From SVFI01 sp964519385 (GTDB lineage: Bacteria > Bacillota > Clostridia > Lachnospirales > Lachnospiraceae): a stretch of DNA of 54,404 nt. The stretch covers positions 1-54,404 of the forward strand of contig CAZFLR010000011.1 in NCBI GenBank assembly GCA_964519385.1, given 5' to 3'. Position 1 is the stretch's first letter, and each line of letters begins with the position of its first letter. Positions 17,731-26,425 of the stretch are shown one piece after another. A model generated the notes under the pieces. The model saw only the letters and a list, made by a program, of their open reading frames with translations. It was not told where the DNA came from and did no database searches. The position numbers and the translations under genes were made by a program.

Positions 17731-18300
17731 TTATGATTCTCTTTGCCTGAAACAACGCTCCTTCTCCAGCATGTCTCGTTTTCGGGGTCTCAGGCATCTT
17801 ACGGGAATTCCCGCATACATCTTCCACTCGTCCAGATTTTTGTTAACCAGACTCATCGCTCCGACGGAAGCCCCTTCCCCGACAGTCACTCCCGGAAGGA
17901 TGATGGTTCCGCTGCCTGCTATTGAAAACTTCTTCATGAGCACTTTACCCTTGCTCACATTGCGAAATTCATCCGGTATCGTCGGATTCGTCATTCCCGC
18001 GCCTGAATAGTCATCACTTTCCGCATAAACCACGCATCGAGAGGAAATCGTGACATAATCCTCACAGATAATGCCGGTTTCTCCGCCGAAAAGTCCCGTG
18101 TAGGCAGAAATATGAATATAATCTCCAAGTTCAATTTTCCCGCTGATAATGCAGAAATCATCAATCCGCACATTGTTTCCGACAGAAATTTCAGACACAT
18201 TGTAAAGACTTGCCTTGCGGCTGATTTTCACATTTTTCCCGCAGGACTTAAATCCGATTTCTGCCAGCTCCTGCTGTGTATAAAAACTCGTTTGGCTCAT
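17731..18300 (-). CDS. hexapeptide-repeat O/N-acyltransferase
   Basis: The protein has 189 residues and is a left-handed beta-helix acyltransferase of the WbbJ/LacA type. Hexapeptide turns run from about residue 30 to 170 (ISVGNNVRIDDFC, IHISAYTGLFGG, GTIILPGVTVGEGASVGAMS), and the C-terminal loop MYAGIPVRCLRPRK is typical of acetyl-CoA enzymes. It has a GAGG ribosome site. It lies immediately before the aminotransferase and probably acetylates the amino sugar made by that enzyme, or a hydroxyl group of the finished repeat unit. Confidence 0.85.
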   Translation of the reverse strand: MSQTSFYTQQELAEIGFKSCGKNVKISRKASLYNVSEISVGNNVRIDDFCIISGKIELGDYIHISAYTGLFGGETGIICEDYVTISSRCVVYAESDDYSGAGMTNPTIPDEFRNVSKGKVLMKKFSIAGSGTIILPGVTVGEGASVGAMSLVNKNLDEWKMYAGIPVRCLRPRKRDMLEKERCFRQRES

Positions 18301-18346
18301 ATAATTTCCTCTTATTTTTTCAGAAACTCTAATCTACGGCTCCCAT

Positions 18347-19714
18347 TTACGAGCGGAAATTTTCCAGAATCTCATCGAGGCACAAAATCTCGCCCTCAAA
18401 TCCGAGATGTCTCAGCGACTCCACCATTTCATTGTGTCTTGCAATCAATGTGACAAGGAGCGGCAATTCTGTCTGCACCAGATTTTCATGAAGCGGCTTT
18501 CTCACCTCATAGCCATTCCATTCCGTCAGCTTCGTGTTGCGGTCATACACATACTCAATCGTGATTGGCTGATCCTTGAGAACCTTTATCAGTGCCTTTC
18601 CGATATCGCTGATTGCGTACAGAATAATTTTATCGATGCCTCTCTCCCTGAGGTAATTACAAATCTTTTCTCCGACGTTGTCAATCAGGAACAAATCTTT
18701 CATTACACGGTAATTTGCTTTCGCCGGAATTTCCCCGCGGTTGCTCAGATGGTCTCCAGTCCATTTAAATACACGCGGATCATTAAAAATCGGATGCTTC
18801 ATAACCTCCAGATATTCCTGATGGTACGGATGCAGCGGATTTCTGATGTCAAAGAACCATTCAATGTTTTCATCCATTGCCTTCTCAGGAAGGAATCTGC
18901 GGATTCTGACCTTATCTGCACCGAATTCGTTCAGACAGCGGTCAATAAATTCAGGCATGGTTCGGAAGTTTCTCTCCTGCATTACCATCGCAATCTCAAG
19001 ATAGTTGATTTTTCCCTCTTCTCTCAGTTTCTTGACGAACCTCAGGTTTTCAATGATGTTGTCAATTTTAAGCTTCGTTCCTGACAGATACTGGTAGGCT
19101 GCCTCGTCAAAGCTGTGAACGGTCAGAAAAACTTTTAAATTTGCATCCCCAATATTCTTTATCTTTTCCCAGTTTTTCTCATTGAACAGGGAACCGTTTG
19201 TCTCAAGCTCAAATTCTGCTCCCTCAATTTTTTTCGGGTCCCACTCGGAAATCAGCTTCAGCATACTGTCACTGACAAAAATCTCTCCCAAACCGTTGGC
19301 AGAAAAAACCTTTACTGCCGGTAATGCCTCCCGGATTTCCTTCTCAATTTTCTTCTGTACCTGCGGATTCATTTTTTCATCGGAACGGGAAATACAGCAC
19401 GTACAATGATAATTACAGCGTTTATCATATGCTAAGCTGACAATTTCCGGCAGCTCCGGAATTTCATCAATTTCAATAATCTGAGAATCGAGAATATTGT
19501 TTGCCATATACGGACAATTTTCTTCATTACAAAAATCATAGGTTCCGTCAATCAGCGTCTGTCTGAATTTTTTCGCCGCCTCACTGTTGTATATCTCCTT
19601 CATGGTATTGTCTCTCAGATTTCCCAAAAGATAATACCCTGCCCATCCGCATGCGCGCACGGTTCCTATACCGTCGATTACCTGTACAAATAATGCCTGC
19701 TTACATATTTTCAT
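18347..19714 (-). CDS. radical SAM protein with N-terminal SPASM-like segment
   Basis: The 455-residue protein has three parts. Residues 1-75 read like a SPASM/twitch iron-sulfur segment (CGWAGYYLLGNLRDNTMKEI, then CNEENCPYM), here placed before the core rather than after it. The radical SAM core follows, with C100-x3-C104-x2-C107 in CNYHCTCC. Residues from about 345 form a Rossmann-like domain (DKIILYAISDIGKALIKVL) similar to one at the end of the neighbouring glycosyltransferase. GAAAGGA precedes the ATG at 19714, and the gene overlaps the upstream GT2 gene by 14 bases. Radical SAM enzymes in glycan loci can do deoxygenation, epimerisation or oxidation; which one applies cannot be read from the sequence. 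Confidence 0.78.
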   Translation of the reverse strand: MKICKQALFVQVIDGIGTVRACGWAGYYLLGNLRDNTMKEIYNSEAAKKFRQTLIDGTYDFCNEENCPYMANNILDSQIIEIDEIPELPEIVSLAYDKRCNYHCTCCISRSDEKMNPQVQKKIEKEIREALPAVKVFSANGLGEIFVSDSMLKLISEWDPKKIEGAEFELETNGSLFNEKNWEKIKNIGDANLKVFLTVHSFDEAAYQYLSGTKLKIDNIIENLRFVKKLREEGKINYLEIAMVMQERNFRTMPEFIDRCLNEFGADKVRIRRFLPEKAMDENIEWFFDIRNPLHPYHQEYLEVMKHPIFNDPRVFKWTGDHLSNRGEIPAKANYRVMKDLFLIDNVGEKICNYLRERGIDKIILYAISDIGKALIKVLKDQPITIEYVYDRNTKLTEWNGYEVRKPLHENLVQTELPLLVTLIARHNEMVESLRHLGFEGEILCLDEILENFRS

Positions 19715-20954
19715 TAAATTTATCCTTTCCGGGCACTTCATATGGCGCACAAACAGCCTCCATACCTGCCCTCTTTAAATTACTCGTTACAATCTCCCGG
19801 TTTACAGGCTGAACTGCAAGTATCACACCGGGATTTGAAAAACGGCTCATCATCTCACTGATAGAATATATGTCTCTTCCGCAGAAAGAATCCGCCTTCA
19901 TCTGTCCGTCGGAGACAACAAAGCCTTCAAACTCTATATTATGGCGGTCAAGCTGCCGCTTACATATCATCGCCAGTCTGCTGGTGCCGAATATAAACAG
20001 CCGGTCCGAAGCATCTCTGAGTGCCGGGATTGCTTTATCCAGCGTATTCTCATCAATTCTATCGTATATTTCCTCTATCACCGTCAAATCCAGACCTTTT
20101 TCCTTTGCCTTTACCATTCCCTCCGTCCGGTCAATGGAGGAACAGTATCCGTAGTAATCCGATGCCATCTTTTCGGCGAGGATTGCATGAAATCTGAATT
20201 CTGTATACCTGTCCAGTTGTTCAAAAAAATACAGCATATCCAGCACATAATTGTTATAAAACGTCTCGTTTGTCACCGTCTTTTTCATATAGGACTGCGG
20301 GGTTGATATTCTGTACACGGACATAATCCCGTCCATATAGTAAATCTTCCCTTTACTCGAAAAATACTGTCTTAGCGGATAATCCAAAACATTTGATTTT
20401 ACAAAAAAGTCAGGAATTGTTTTTAAATACTCACTTCTGATAAAATAAGATGCAAATGCCGGAAATGCATTTCCCAAGCCCGCTTTTATATGTTCCTCCT
20501 GAGAGTAACACCCTGACTGCGGAAATGTATTCAGTGCGCAGGTCTCCCCGGTTTCCCAGTTTAATTTCATCGCATTATGAAAGCACATGGAAAACTCTCC
20601 GTTTTCTTCCATAAAATCAAACTGCTTTTGTAATTTTTCGTCATCCGTCCAATAATCGTCCCCTTCACAAAATGCAACATACTTTCCTTTTACGGCAGGA
20701 AACAAATATGTCGGATAAATGCGCGTCAGATTATACTGGTTCTCCTTTTGATAAATCGGAACCACTATATCAGGATATTTCTTCTCATATTCTCTTATGA
20801 TATCTGTTGTCTTATCCGTCGAGGCATCATCATGTACGATTAATTCATAGCGAAAATTCGTTTTCTGGCATAAAATCCCATCCAGAGCATCCCGAAGAAA
20901 CTTCTCGTGATTATATGCCGTGCACAAAACGGATACCATGATAGGAGCAGTCAT
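19701..20954 (-). CDS. GT2 glycosyltransferase with C-terminal Rossmann-like domain
   Basis: The N-terminal GT-A fold shows VSVLCTAYNHEKFL (about 7-20), the nucleotide-binding DDAST (42-46) and the metal-binding FCEGDDYW (about 96-103). No membrane helix is evident, so it probably acts at the inner face of the membrane on undecaprenyl-linked sugar. After about residue 300, DRLFIFGTSRLAMICKRQL starts a PglD_N-like or FlaA1-like nucleotide-binding domain, ending near the C-terminus. The ATG at 20954 lies 10 bases after GGAGG; a TTG two codons upstream is possible. Acceptor and donor unknown. Confidence 0.83.
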   Translation of the reverse strand: MTAPIMVSVLCTAYNHEKFLRDALDGILCQKTNFRYELIVHDDASTDKTTDIIREYEKKYPDIVVPIYQKENQYNLTRIYPTYLFPAVKGKYVAFCEGDDYWTDDEKLQKQFDFMEENGEFSMCFHNAMKLNWETGETCALNTFPQSGCYSQEEHIKAGLGNAFPAFASYFIRSEYLKTIPDFFVKSNVLDYPLRQYFSSKGKIYYMDGIMSVYRISTPQSYMKKTVTNETFYNNYVLDMLYFFEQLDRYTEFRFHAILAEKMASDYYGYCSSIDRTEGMVKAKEKGLDLTVIEEIYDRIDENTLDKAIPALRDASDRLFIFGTSRLAMICKRQLDRHNIEFEGFVVSDGQMKADSFCGRDIYSISEMMSRFSNPGVILAVQPVNREIVTSNLKRAGMEAVCAPYEVPGKDKFNENM

Positions 20955-20956
20955 AA

Positions 20957-21934
20957 TCAATAGCCCTCCACTTCCATTCTGAGTTCCTTATACCTTGTCT
21001 CATATACCGGCTTCCACTCTTTATAAAATTCAATAACTCTCTCTATTCCGGTCTCAAAATCAACTTCCGGTTTCCATCCTGTATCTGCCTGCAGAGAAGA
21101 TATATCTGCCGAAAGATGCATAATCTGATTTTCCGAATAAGGTATCACACCATATTCAACCTCATTTTCTTTTCCCAGCTTACGGCACAGAATCTCCAGA
21201 TATTCTCTGAGAGGCCGCGACTCTCCGCTTGCAATCGGATATTTTGAACCGTCTTTTCCTTTCTGTGCAATAAGCAGCAAAGCTTTTGCAATATCATCCA
21301 GATATACAAAATCCCAGATTTGTTCACCTTTTGAAAAGACAAGCTTTTTCCCCTCCATACTGTCTAAAACAGCCGATATCAGTACCGAAGCGATATTATC
21401 ATACAAACCGTATCCGCTCAGAATCCGTGGCCACAGGTGCCTCATTCCGTATTGACGGCACAGCACCCCGGTTGCATGACATGCGCTTAATTTCATCACA
21501 CCATACGCCGTTTCCGGTTTACATAATGTATCTTCTCTCAATGCCTCTTCATGTCTGCCATATTCTGCCTGACTTCCGGTGCCCAAAAAGGTATGACATC
21601 CCAATTTTTTAGCCATTTTTACCGCCTCGCACGCGCAGACCACATTCTTTACCTGCTCCTCCATATTATCACGTGCATTTTTTCTGGTACTCAACCATCC
21701 CAGATGAAAAAAGACATCATAATCTGTTTCATCGGGAGAATATTTATCCAACTCTTCCATCGAAAAATATTCTACCTTTAGCAAGGGACTTTCCGGCAAA
21801 TACATTCTCTTTGCCGAATGCTTCCTCTGAAACAGCAGCACTTCAATGTTATTTGAAAGCAGAAGCTTTATCAGAGCCAGTCCTATCGGGCCGCTTCCGC
21901 CCGTCATGGCTGCTTTTTTGATTGAATATTCCAT
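20957..21934 (-). CDS. NAD(P)-dependent sugar epimerase/reductase
   Basis: An extended short-chain dehydrogenase of 325 residues. The cofactor loop TGGSGPIG (11-18) replaces the more usual TGATGFIG, the catalytic serine is in GTGSQAEYG (S121), and Y144xxxK148 lies in ETAYGVMK. FVYLDDIAKALLLIAQKG and IASGESRPLREYLE are typical of the C-terminal substrate domain. In CDP-dideoxyhexose pathways the last step is a C4 (or side-chain) ketone reduction by such an enzyme (abequose synthase, YerF). I infer that role here because no other reductase is present in the operon. Confidence 0.82.
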   Translation of the reverse strand: MEYSIKKAAMTGGSGPIGLALIKLLLSNNIEVLLFQRKHSAKRMYLPESPLLKVEYFSMEELDKYSPDETDYDVFFHLGWLSTRKNARDNMEEQVKNVVCACEAVKMAKKLGCHTFLGTGSQAEYGRHEEALREDTLCKPETAYGVMKLSACHATGVLCRQYGMRHLWPRILSGYGLYDNIASVLISAVLDSMEGKKLVFSKGEQIWDFVYLDDIAKALLLIAQKGKDGSKYPIASGESRPLREYLEILCRKLGKENEVEYGVIPYSENQIMHLSADISSLQADTGWKPEVDFETGIERVIEFYKEWKPVYETRYKELRMEVEGY

Positions 21935-21941
21935 ATTACCC

Positions 21942-23204
21942 TCAACCTTCTCTTCTGATTTTATAGAATGTTATGACAAAAACCGCAATAAACACACACA
22001 TCTGTACAAAAACAGTTGCTGTGTATAAAAGTGATGCACCCAATACACCAAAACGAATTACCACCTGCGACGACAGTGTCATTGCCAGCACCGCCGACAG
22101 CAGATATCCTGCCAAAAGCCATTTTTGCCTGCGCATAAGAATAATAACCACGGCAAGATATCCCGAACAGGCAAGAAACGCACTTCCAAACACTAATATA
22201 ACAAATGGTTTTTTATAATCTCCCAGAGGAGTATTGTACAGCCACGACAACACCGGTATTCCCAGAGTGCTCCCCAGCAGCAATACTGCAATAAACAGCA
22301 GGAGAAATATTCCTATCTGCTTCATAAACAGCTTATAAAAAGCCTTATAGTCTTTTCTTTCATAGCATACAGCCATCTTATTCAGAACCGGCTGATATAT
22401 AAACGCATTCAGCACACTAATCACATATACCGGCATGAAAATATAGTTAAAGCAAGCCTGTACCATTTCTGTCATATGCGCGTCAATTGCATATTTGGGT
22501 GCATTTGCTATGTATATTGTCAAAAATCCACCCAGAAACAGGCTGACACATTCTCTCAGAAGGAAATATATCTGCTTATCCCTAAGTCTGACAGTTATAA
22601 ATCCCGATGGCAATATCCACGCCACGGTCATCGCAAACCACAGCATCGAAGCAAGAAATGCAGCAAATGCTGAGATGCTGAGGTTTCTGCTGATTATCAG
22701 CCCTGCCGAAAAAGCTGTAAGAACAATTACATAACGGATTGTCAGGCATTTCCCCGCAATATCCAGTCTCCCGTTTTGCTGAAGCAGTCCGTGCAGAATA
22801 TCCTCTGCTGCATCTACCGCCTTCAACATGACAATCCAGACGATTGCCATGCATTTTGAGACGGAATAGCCCAGAGACAGTCTTCCCCGGCAAATATAAC
22901 CGAGCATTAACAGCAGCATAAAAAACACCGTGACTATTCTGGACGAAAAATATGTATTCGCGCTGTATTTCTCTGTTACATCCGTAACCTGAAAATTACG
23001 CATGCTGTAATTACCCAGAGTAAGTGCAAGACTTGCAATGGCATACGCAATCGCAAAAACCCCCGCATCCTCCGGCGCATTTGTTCTGCTTATGACAATA
23101 AGCAAAATTGCGGACTGACAGGCATTCAGCATCCCACCGAGTGAATTCCAGATATAGCTGCTCTTCATTGCAGTTTTTTCATCGCCAAACAGAAACCTTT
23201 TCAT
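21942..23204 (-). CDS. Wzx-type oligosaccharide flippase
   Basis: This 420-residue protein consists almost wholly of membrane helices (about 12) and starts with the MOP-superfamily pattern SYIWNSLGGMLNACQSAILL (about 16-35), with ISRTNAPEDAGVFAIAYA following. Such flippases move undecaprenyl-diphosphate-linked repeat units to the outer face of the membrane. It sits in the middle of the glycan operon, one base downstream of the GT2 gene. No Wzy polymerase or chain-length regulator is visible in the window; the glycan may be polymerised by enzymes encoded elsewhere or attached as a single unit. Confidence 0.85.
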   Translation of the reverse strand: MKRFLFGDEKTAMKSSYIWNSLGGMLNACQSAILLIVISRTNAPEDAGVFAIAYAIASLALTLGNYSMRNFQVTDVTEKYSANTYFSSRIVTVFFMLLLMLGYICRGRLSLGYSVSKCMAIVWIVMLKAVDAAEDILHGLLQQNGRLDIAGKCLTIRYVIVLTAFSAGLIISRNLSISAFAAFLASMLWFAMTVAWILPSGFITVRLRDKQIYFLLRECVSLFLGGFLTIYIANAPKYAIDAHMTEMVQACFNYIFMPVYVISVLNAFIYQPVLNKMAVCYERKDYKAFYKLFMKQIGIFLLLFIAVLLLGSTLGIPVLSWLYNTPLGDYKKPFVILVFGSAFLACSGYLAVVIILMRRQKWLLAGYLLSAVLAMTLSSQVVIRFGVLGASLLYTATVFVQMCVFIAVFVITFYKIRREG

Positions 23205-23205
23205 T

Positions 23206-24174
23206 TTATTTCCACTCCCGGTAATTTTCCGGTTCCATGTTAATACTCTCTTTCACGATAACGTCCGGTCTTTTGGTAACCTTTCTGAGTATCGTGGCAA
23301 CGTACTCTCCAATCATGCCCAAAAACAGGAGTTGAACCGAGCCCAAGAATAAAACTGCAATCAGCACCGGGGCAACACCTGCCTGAAACCAGTTCCACAA
23401 TACCAGCTTAAATATTAAATACGCAACGCCAATGACAAAGCTAATCATGGACATAATCGCTCCTGCCACCGTCATAAGGCGGAGCGGCGCTGTTGAGGTT
23501 GCAATCAGAGAAGAAATGGCAAAGGATAAATATCTCCACAAATTGTAAGAGGATTTTCCGCTTTTGCGCTTTTCCTGCGTGTACTGAATCATTTTCACCT
23601 CATACCCCATATCGGCAATTGCCCACCGGAATTCGATATCTTCGTCTATCTTCAGAAACTGCTCTATAACCTCCCTGTCACTCAGGTGGATTCCTGACAG
23701 GTTGTCATACTGCGGAACGTCCGACAGCTTTTTAATAATTTTATAGAACACCTGACGCAGGAAGTATTTTCCCTTTCCCTCCTTGCTCGCCGTCTTCTGT
23801 CCGCAGACCACCTTGTAGCCTTCCTCCCAGTATTTAATAAATTCCGGAATCAGCTCCGGCGGTTCCTGAAAATCACAGGGAATATGTATCATTGCATCCG
23901 CTTCCCGGCTTATATAATGGCACATATTATAACTGGAGCGTCCGTCAATAACCCCATAGTTACGATTGTTAAAAATAGCTTTAATTCTTTTATCCTCAGC
24001 AGCCACTTTTCTTATTTCTTCCCGTGTGGCATCCGTGGAACAATTATCCGTGAATATGATTTCAAACCGGTAATCCATGGATTCCATTATCTTAACCAGG
24101 GTCTCCGCCATCGGCTTTACGTTTTTTTCTTCGTTATAGCACGGAACAGTAATTGTAATCATCTTCTGATTCAT
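23206..24174 (-). CDS. GtrB/DPM1-like membrane GT2 glycosyltransferase
   Basis: The GT-A domain shows ITVPCYNEEKNV (about 7-18), TDNCSTDATREEI, HIPCDFQEPPELIPE with its catalytic Asp, and the RKSGKSSYN motif near residue 210. Two C-terminal helices follow (about 230-257 and 272-303). This layout is that of enzymes that load a sugar onto undecaprenyl phosphate for later transfer on the outer face. A GtrA-like protein, the usual partner, ends the same operon. The start at 24174 follows GGAG by ten bases and leaves seven bases after the rfbH stop. Confidence 0.88.
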   Translation of the reverse strand: MNQKMITITVPCYNEEKNVKPMAETLVKIMESMDYRFEIIFTDNCSTDATREEIRKVAAEDKRIKAIFNNRNYGVIDGRSSYNMCHYISREADAMIHIPCDFQEPPELIPEFIKYWEEGYKVVCGQKTASKEGKGKYFLRQVFYKIIKKLSDVPQYDNLSGIHLSDREVIEQFLKIDEDIEFRWAIADMGYEVKMIQYTQEKRKSGKSSYNLWRYLSFAISSLIATSTAPLRLMTVAGAIMSMISFVIGVAYLIFKLVLWNWFQAGVAPVLIAVLFLGSVQLLFLGMIGEYVATILRKVTKRPDVIVKESINMEPENYREWK

Positions 24175-24181
24175 CTTCACT

Positions 24182-25525
24182 TCACTCCAAATCAATTGCT
24201 TCTTTTATAACCTTTGCCATATAATCAATCATCTCGTCTGTCATTCCCGGGTAAACGCCAACCCAGAAGGTACGGTTCATGATAATATCCGTATTTTTCA
24301 GGCTTCCTGCCACGCGATAGCCTTTGTTTTCCCGGCGCATCTGGTCGAAGCACGGATGTTTGAGCAAATTGCCCGCAAACAGCATTCGTGTCTGTACTCC
24401 GTGTTCCTCTATGTATTCCACAACCTTCCTGCGGTCAACACCCTCTCTGCAGGTAATCAGGAAGCCAAACCAGCTTGGCTTTGAGCCCTCACACGCCTTT
24501 GGCAGTATCAGCTTATCTCCGGTTTCCTTCAGATTTTCATACAGCCGTTCAAAATTGTGACGGCGTTTCTTTACGAATTCCGGGAACTTTTCAAGCTGCG
24601 CGCAACCGATTGCAGCCTGCATATCCGTCGCTTTCAGATTGTAACCGAAATGGGAGTATACATATTTATGGTCATATCCGTAAGGCAGCTCTCCGTACTG
24701 TCCTTCAAAGCGATGCCCGCAAAGATTGTCCTGTCCTGACGCGCACACGCAGTCCCTTCCCCAGTCACGGAAGGAACGGATGCATTTGTGCAGAAGCGGA
24801 TTGTCCGTGTACACGGCTCCCCCTTCTCCCATCGTCATATGATGAGGCGGATAAAAGCTTGAAGTACCGATATCACCAATGGTTCCCGTAAGCTTTTCCT
24901 CACCGTCTATCTCACAGACCGTGCCAAGTGCATCACAATTATCCTCTATCAGCCACAAATTATGCTTCTCGCAAAACGCTTTAACCTTTACAATATCGAA
25001 AGGGTTGCCCAGTGTATGTGCTGCCATCACCACCTTCGTCTTCTCAGAAAGTGCCTCTTCCAACATGTTTACGTCCAGATTGTACTGTGGCAGTGTCACA
25101 TCTATAAATACCGGCACCACTCCGTATTGAATTGCCGGTGTTACTGTCGTCGGAAATCCTGCTGCCACCGTTATCATCTCATCTCCCGGTCTGACCTGTC
25201 TGTCCCCGAGAAGCGGAGATGTCAGTGCCATGAATGCAAGCAGATTCGCCGAGGAACCGGAATTTACGAGGGAGCAGTATCTGATTCCGAGATACTGTGC
25301 AAATTTTTTCTCAAACTCTCCGGTATACCTTCCGCTGGTCAGCCAGAATTCCAGTGCACTGTCCACCAGATTGCACATTTCCTCATGGTCATATACACGG
25401 GAGGCATACGGGATTCTCTGACCCTCACAAAAATCTTCTTTCTTCCCGTGAAATGTATCACAATATTCTTTTACAAGCTCTAAAATATGTTCTCTTGCCT
25501 GTGTCTCTGTTTTATTTTCAAACAT
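24182..25525 (-). CDS. rfbH: CDP-6-deoxy-xylo-4-hexulose 3-dehydrase (E1)
   Basis: E1 removes the C3 hydroxyl of CDP-4-keto-6-deoxyglucose using pyridoxamine phosphate and a [2Fe-2S] cluster. The usual Schiff-base lysine of this aminotransferase fold is replaced by histidine, as in all E1 enzymes (FYPPHHMTMGEGG, His 228-229). Cys 259, 261 and 269 in DCVCASGQDNLC supply cluster ligands. The ATG at 25525 lies 9 bases after GGAGG, four bases after the rfbF stop; length is 447. The NADH-dependent reductase E3 (DdhD/AscD) needed to feed electrons to E1 is not in the window. Product: a CDP-3,6-dideoxy-4-keto-hexose. Confidence 0.93.
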   Translation of the reverse strand: MFENKTETQAREHILELVKEYCDTFHGKKEDFCEGQRIPYASRVYDHEEMCNLVDSALEFWLTSGRYTGEFEKKFAQYLGIRYCSLVNSGSSANLLAFMALTSPLLGDRQVRPGDEMITVAAGFPTTVTPAIQYGVVPVFIDVTLPQYNLDVNMLEEALSEKTKVVMAAHTLGNPFDIVKVKAFCEKHNLWLIEDNCDALGTVCEIDGEEKLTGTIGDIGTSSFYPPHHMTMGEGGAVYTDNPLLHKCIRSFRDWGRDCVCASGQDNLCGHRFEGQYGELPYGYDHKYVYSHFGYNLKATDMQAAIGCAQLEKFPEFVKKRRHNFERLYENLKETGDKLILPKACEGSKPSWFGFLITCREGVDRRKVVEYIEEHGVQTRMLFAGNLLKHPCFDQMRRENKGYRVAGSLKNTDIIMNRTFWVGVYPGMTDEMIDYMAKVIKEAIDLE

Positions 25526-25529
25526 CGGG

Positions 25530-26309
25530 TTAATCCTCCCATTTTTTCCAAGGTGCATGTCCGCTCTCCCAAAGCTGGTCTAAGATATCCTTTTCACGTC
25601 TGGTATCCATGCACTGCCAGTAGCCTGTATGGGTATAAGACATAAGCTCCCCTCTCTGAACCAGTTTTTCCATAACGTCCTGTTCAAAAATCGTCTGATC
25701 ATTCTCAATATAAGAAAAAATCTCCGGCTCAAGCACCATATATCCGGCATTGATCAGTGCGCCGTCGGATATGCTCTTCTCGCGGAAGGAACGCACGGCG
25801 TTATCGCCTCCGATATCCAGAATTCCCTTCTGCTGTTTCAGGCGCACGGACGTAAGTGTCGCCGTCTTCCCATGTTCTTCGTGAAATTTAATCAGTTTGC
25901 AGATATCAACATCACAGACACCGTCTCCATAGGTCAGCAAAAACCGTTCATTTCCTATGTACGGCTGCACCCTCCTGATACGCCCGCCTGTCATGGTATG
26001 CAATCCCGTATCCACAACCGTCACCTTCCACGGCTCCGAGCGCATATTGTGGACAATAACCTCCTGTCCCCTGGTAAAATCAAAGGTGACATCCGAGGTA
26101 TGTAAAAAATAATCCGCAAACCACTCCTTGACAATATGCTGTTTATATCCTGCGCAGATAACAAACTCATTATAACCGTAATATGAATATTCCTTCATGA
26201 TATGCCACAAAATAGGCATGTCGCCTATTTCTATCATAGGCTTCGGTTTATAACCGGATTCCTCTGAAAATCTCGTTCCGAATCCGCCCGCTAAAATTAC
26301 CACCTTCAT
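25530..26309 (-). CDS. rfbF: glucose-1-phosphate cytidylyltransferase
   Basis: It makes CDP-glucose from CTP and glucose 1-phosphate, the entry step of CDP-dideoxyhexose synthesis. ILAGGFGTRFSEES is the nucleotide-binding loop at the N-terminus, followed by KPKPMIEIGDMPILWHIM. LTYGDGVCDVDI holds the metal-binding Asp, and GYWQCMDTRREKD is typical near the C-terminus. Length 259 fits. The ATG at 26309 lies 7 bases after AGAGGA. This is the first gene of the 13-gene operon, and its position just behind a good promoter suggests that the CDP-sugar is the committed product. Confidence 0.95.
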   Translation of the reverse strand: MKVVILAGGFGTRFSEESGYKPKPMIEIGDMPILWHIMKEYSYYGYNEFVICAGYKQHIVKEWFADYFLHTSDVTFDFTRGQEVIVHNMRSEPWKVTVVDTGLHTMTGGRIRRVQPYIGNERFLLTYGDGVCDVDICKLIKFHEEHGKTATLTSVRLKQQKGILDIGGDNAVRSFREKSISDGALINAGYMVLEPEIFSYIENDQTIFEQDVMEKLVQRGELMSYTHTGYWQCMDTRREKDILDQLWESGHAPWKKWED

Positions 26310-26396
26310 ACACAATTCCTCTTTTTATCCAAATATAAAGTACATTTCCTGCCTGCGCGGACGACTCTTTTCCTCCGCTTCAGACCATACTATAGT

Positions 26397-26425
26397 ATTA
26401 TAACACATTTCTATCTATTCCAAAA
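26397..26425 (-). promoter_or_regulatory. promoter of the glycan operon
   Basis: On the minus strand, TATAAT (26397-26402) is preceded by TGT (extended -10) and, 17 bases upstream, by TTTTGG (26420-26425). The -35 overlaps the 3' end of spoIIP. The leader to rfbF is about 80 bases and shows no strong structure. Confidence 0.5.
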
